Shown here in pieces: positions 63,440 to 64,000 of a stretch of DNA of 64,000 bases (positions within the stretch are counted from its first letter, which is position 1; each line of letters begins with the position of its first letter). The position numbers and the translations under genes were made by a program. The notes under the pieces were generated by a model. It saw only the letters and a list, made by a program, of their open reading frames with translations. It did no database searches and was not told the origin of the DNA. The stretch lies in the NCBI GenBank assembly GCA_964059195.1, contig CAXKWD010000003.1, forward strand, positions 193,278,174 through 193,342,173, read 5' to 3'. This stretch comes from Ectobius pallidus (lineage: Eukaryota > Arthropoda > Insecta > Blattodea > Ectobiidae).

Positions 63440-64000
63440 TGTGAAATAAATAAGCAATCTTGTCATTTGATTGATGATATGAACGCTAGATTCTTTCAGG
63501 AAAATATACTGATAAATTCAGATATAGATGTAGCAATGTATTTTAGAAAAAGTTTGCATTTTGATTGATTCTTAATTTTTTTGTTACTTATATTATGGTA
63601 GAGAAAGTAAAAAAAAAGAGTACTAGAAAAGTAATTTTTTATGGTAAATGACTATAGCAAGAAAATTCTAGGAGAGACAATTACTATAAAATTACTGTAG
63701 CGAGGAAATTTTAGGAGAGACAAGAAGAGCTAACCAAAGAACAAAATGAATATTATAATTTAATTAAATATCCTGTTTCTCCGCAAGAATTCTACAGGGA
63801 CAAAAGGACAGACAGACATAATGGGTTCTAGTCATCATAAATCATGTTTTTCCAGAGATATCGATAAGGTTTTTTGCGTTTTTGCTGTGCCATATCACCC
63901 CAACCTACAAATACCTATAATTAAGGAGAGCTTCCGAGAATGAATGGTTGGCGTTTCATAGTGTTCCAGTGAACAGTGCTTTTAATTAATTCTGTAACTC
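63440..64000. other. XPO7 terminal intron, nothing recognised
   Basis: AT-rich sequence to the window end. A short tandem is visible near 63650-63725 (GACTATAGCAAGAAAATTCT and ACTGTAGCGAGGAAATTTTA, each followed by AGGAGAGACAA). No exportin-7 exon is seen. Confidence 0.5.

Overview
This is eukaryotic, AT-rich, animal genomic DNA, most probably from an insect or another arthropod with large, transposon-loaded introns. Nothing is bacterial: there are no operons, and the only host gene is split by GT/AG introns. The species cannot be named. Arthropod affinity is suggested by the repeat mix (Penelope-like elements, an R2-type element, mariners, pogo elements) and by TTAGG-type telomere-like units in a minisatellite.

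The host gene is exportin-7 (XPO7/RanBP16), on the + strand. Eight consecutive internal exons (2019-2138, 10177-10496, 23531-23724, 36749-36854, 41984-42101, 44055-44146, 49272-49416, 49509-49656) join in frame into about 414 codons. All eight have AG acceptors and GT donors, and phases match at every junction. The 5' exons lie before base 1. No later exon could be found between 49657 and 64000, so the rest presumably lies beyond the window.

Almost everything else is transposable elements in the introns, many nested with readable target-site duplications (TSDs). Intron 2019/10177 holds a 5.7 kb hAT composite (3683-9422, TSD GAAGGAGC) that contains a 165 bp tandem array, a 2.4 kb fold-back element, a TA-MITE and a pogo-like MITE. 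Intron 10177/23531 holds hAT, pogo and PIF/Harbinger MITEs, Penelope fragments, a piggyBac-like MITE, SINEs, and an intact 1,039-codon R2-type retrotransposon ORF inside a pogo-like element (19127-23185). Intron 23531/36749 holds a Helitron 3' end, TIR elements and a 5.9 kb mariner (28875-34786). That mariner contains an ORF1-only LINE with a 2A-like motif and a 3.5 kb DNA transposon with 4 bp TSD and long inverted arms (30829-34372). The shorter introns hold a Harbinger MITE, an inverted Penelope element, a BED-finger hAT remnant, a mariner with a nested MITE, a TTAA-flanked element carrying a P2X7-type zinc domain, and a Penelope copy split by a hAT MITE.

The last intron (49657 onward) holds Penelope pieces, a LINE RNase H fragment split by a 5'-truncated LINE with a 16 bp TSD, a Merlin (ISXO2-like) transposase, a 20 bp minisatellite, a larger Penelope copy and a deleted Tigger element.

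The most interesting items are: (i) the TIR-sharing pair at 4366-6765 and 30829-34372; (ii) the ORF1-only LINE with a 2A-like sequence; (iii) the recurrent inverted 3' copies at Penelope insertions; (iv) the P2X7-domain element. No searches could be run. Superfamily names rest on motifs, TIRs and TSDs read directly from the sequence.
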